Shown piece by piece: positions 61,701 through 64,000 of a stretch of 64,000 nt of DNA (position 1 is its first letter; each line of letters begins with the position of its first letter). The position numbers and the translations under genes are program-made. Origin of the DNA: Varroa destructor (taxonomy: Eukaryota; Arthropoda; Arachnida; Mesostigmata; Varroidae); NCBI RefSeq assembly GCF_002443255.2, contig NW_019211458.1:19547509-19611508 (forward strand), read 5' to 3'. Below the pieces are notes generated by a model, which made no database searches, was not told where the DNA came from, and saw only the letters and a list, made by a program, of their open reading frames with translations.

Positions 61701-64000
61701 ATGATGTCGAGTCGGGGGGTAGAAGGGGGGTGAAAGCGTGAAAGAACAAGAGAGAAATATAGCAACCCTCCTCCACGCTCAACGGGAGCAGAGAGCTTAG
61801 CGACTCGTGGAGTTTATAACAGAGAAAGCGACGTTTGCGGGTACTTTCTCGTCATCTGTCCTTCGTGTTCTACTATTTTGAACACCTACCCAAACTTACT
61901 CGGTGCTCTTTCGATAAACGAAAGCTTTTGCTAGTCTTGATCGAAGGAGAGAAGCAAGCGTGAGATCACAAGTTCGCACCTCTTTCCCTTGTCTCTCTCC
62001 GCATGCTTTGCGCAGTGACTCTATGAGTTGCCTGGCTATGCAGTGCTCAATACGCTGTCGACTGTAGGTCCTAGAACTAGTAGATACGATATGGACGAAC
62101 TCCATACGTGGCGGTCATAGTGCGCGTAAGGCACCGTTAAATAATGCATAGTAAACAGCGACGTCTGCAAAATCAATGGGAACAGTAAATTCGGTCTTCT
62201 TATTTTGTTCGTTCTCGCTGGCATCGAGTGTCGTCTTGCCTAACAATTTGCCCACTGAAGTAGATGAAATGCAGGTACGGATCAAAGAATTCTCCGATCG
62301 TCCGGATTTAAGTTCGAGGACCGGCTACCTCTAGTGGATGACAATGAGGAAATTGAAAACGGCTATTCTAAATTCCACCGTTGTCTGTCTCGTCAGATTG
62401 GATGGACGTAAGTCAGTGTGAGACTACTTTGTATTTTTCCTTAGTTTTGGCCCACCGCCTATTGCAAACTAGACACGTCTAGAAAAGTTACATCTCGCCA
62501 TTTAACCAATAGAGTTACGTAGACATTTGGCTTCTTAGATGGTTGCCATCTCGCAATCTTTGAACGTGTAGGGCCGTCATTCCTCAACAGAAATCTAACG
62601 ATTGCTTTACACGAAGTGAATTTGCAGTATTATGCGGGTTGATGTGTTAACTTTAATCGAGTTCACTCTCACACCGCTATGTCCATTGAACAAACAATTG
62701 TCATCATGGATATGAATATATTTAGCTTGCTATAAAAATGGCAAACTTAATTTAATGATTGGTTTCATGATTGATGATTGAGAAATTATTGATATCATCT
62801 ACTTTTGTTATGTTACAAACTGTCTGAGCCTGAACAATGCGTGAGGTAATGCTTGCCTTTCCATAGGCCAATAATTCAGTCCGTTTAATACACACAGATG
62901 GCATCTGTTCGTGCACCCTAGGAACGTGAGATTTACACGCCAGACAGAGCCGTGCACTTCAGTAGATACAAACGCGCTAGGCAAAAAGAAACTGATCAAT
63001 CAAAGAGGTGTTAGAGGACCGCGCGCGGGAACGTCTACTTTGACTAGCCCATTCCTAATGCTATACCTCTATTTCTTATTACTGTTCCTGTCAGTCGCTT
63101 AAAGTATTGTTCAATAGTATCTGCTGTACTATCAGTCGTGCACAGATAGGAGCTTTATTCTCTATCATTAACTGCTTTACAATAACTCTCGCCGTTGACG
63201 CAGTCAAAATCCCGTGCGAGGTCTTTTCGATCGCTGAACTAAGACGAGTTCATTCTGTGTACCTACATGCAGCAGGAAATGACGAATCAAGGCAGCACTG
63301 TAAGCCTAACAGGCTGTACACAGTGCAGGCTGTAGGACTACTATCTACGTTTTGCATCTTCATCCTCTTTCAGCCTTTCTGCGTTTGGAGCTTTGCGCAC
63401 GTTCTAATCCACGGAAAAATCTGACAATCTCCCTGATTTGCAATAGCAGCATCTGCTACAATGTATAAATGCAACAGCAACACTAACAGCGAGCCGGGCA
63501 GGTGGTCCGTAGAGCCATTGGATTGTCGAAGAATAGGCCTAGTTTCTTCTACCTAAAACGGTGTTTGTAACGCGACACGGCCTGAACCACTGATAAAGAA
63601 AGTGGATGCGTCAACGCGCGCAAACAAAGAAGAAAACACTCTCTAGCGGGTCATGGCGAACAGCGACAGAGGCATAAGCGTCTATGTACACTACACTTTG
63701 GCGTCGACGCGGAAGGCACTTGTGGCCGACGGCACTACTGGGATAGAAGTTGCAGGTATAGAAGACGGTAGGCAAATGATTATACATCGATGATAAATGA
63801 AATTACGGACGGTCATACTTGCATGGTGAGTACTGCATACTGTGACTTCGTTCAATAGAAGACAGCTCGCTGTAGATATAGCTATGCACAGTTTTCCGTT
63901 AGCCTTCCATTGCTAACTCATGTTTTATACTGCATCGTGAATCCTAATAGCACATTTCGTTATCAGTAAAGTTAAACAACTTGAAATAGTAGCGATATTT
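58740..64000. other. Anonymous sequence
   Basis: No frame exceeds about 108 codons and none was recognised. 60.0-60.7 kb is AT-rich and empty. Frames at 63.1-63.4 kb include a hydrophobic stretch but no recognised motif. Confidence 0.6.

Overview
The window looks like non-coding DNA from a eukaryotic nuclear genome. Stop-free frames are short on both strands, with the longest about 180-196 codons and no operon-like packing. It has many microsatellites ((TA)n, (GA)n, (CA)n, (CAA)n, (ACG)n, (CAG)n), poly-A and poly-T runs, GT..AG-type splice-like signals and scattered tRNA-like A/B-box remnants. Base composition is moderately AT-rich by eye with GC-richer islands. An arthropod genome, possibly mite-like, is my impression from texture only; no recognised gene confirms it. 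I could not assign any gene to a known family, so no gene symbols are given.

Layout. 0-10.4 kb: anonymous sequence, trinucleotide repeats near 3 kb and a compound (TA)n(GA)n tract at 6.27-6.34 kb. 10.4-10.7 kb: two tRNA-like repeat heads side by side. 11-12 kb: GC-richer DNA with CAG/ACG-type repeats. 14.4-15 kb: a tRNA-like remnant and two short hairpins. 15-22.5 kb: anonymous, with a (CA)n tract. 22.5-22.85 kb: the best exon-like signal, on the minus strand, with acceptor-like and donor-like sites and a third-position C/G bias. 24.8-25.45 kb: two weaker candidates. 27.55-28.22 kb: three overlapping minus-strand frames suggesting a decayed coding sequence. 29.2 kb: the best tRNA-like sequence. 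30-43 kb: mostly anonymous. 43.6-45.3 kb: a candidate exon and a candidate two-exon ORF joined across a canonical 119-base intron. 51.7 kb: a second copy of one tRNA-like repeat. 52.4-53.3 kb: a GC-rich island with a candidate exon. 53.56-53.61 kb: a perfect TA palindrome. 56.6 kb: a tRNA-like remnant. 58.2-58.6 kb: two overlapping minus-strand frames. The remainder is anonymous.

The simplest reading is intergenic or long-intron DNA with old SINE-like insertions, possibly one or two isolated exons, and one or two coding fossils. I found no CRISPR array, rRNA gene, intact tRNA, intact transposon or multi-gene system. In about 64 kb of this composition, 60-190-codon open frames are expected by chance, so all coding calls are tentative and carry low confidence.
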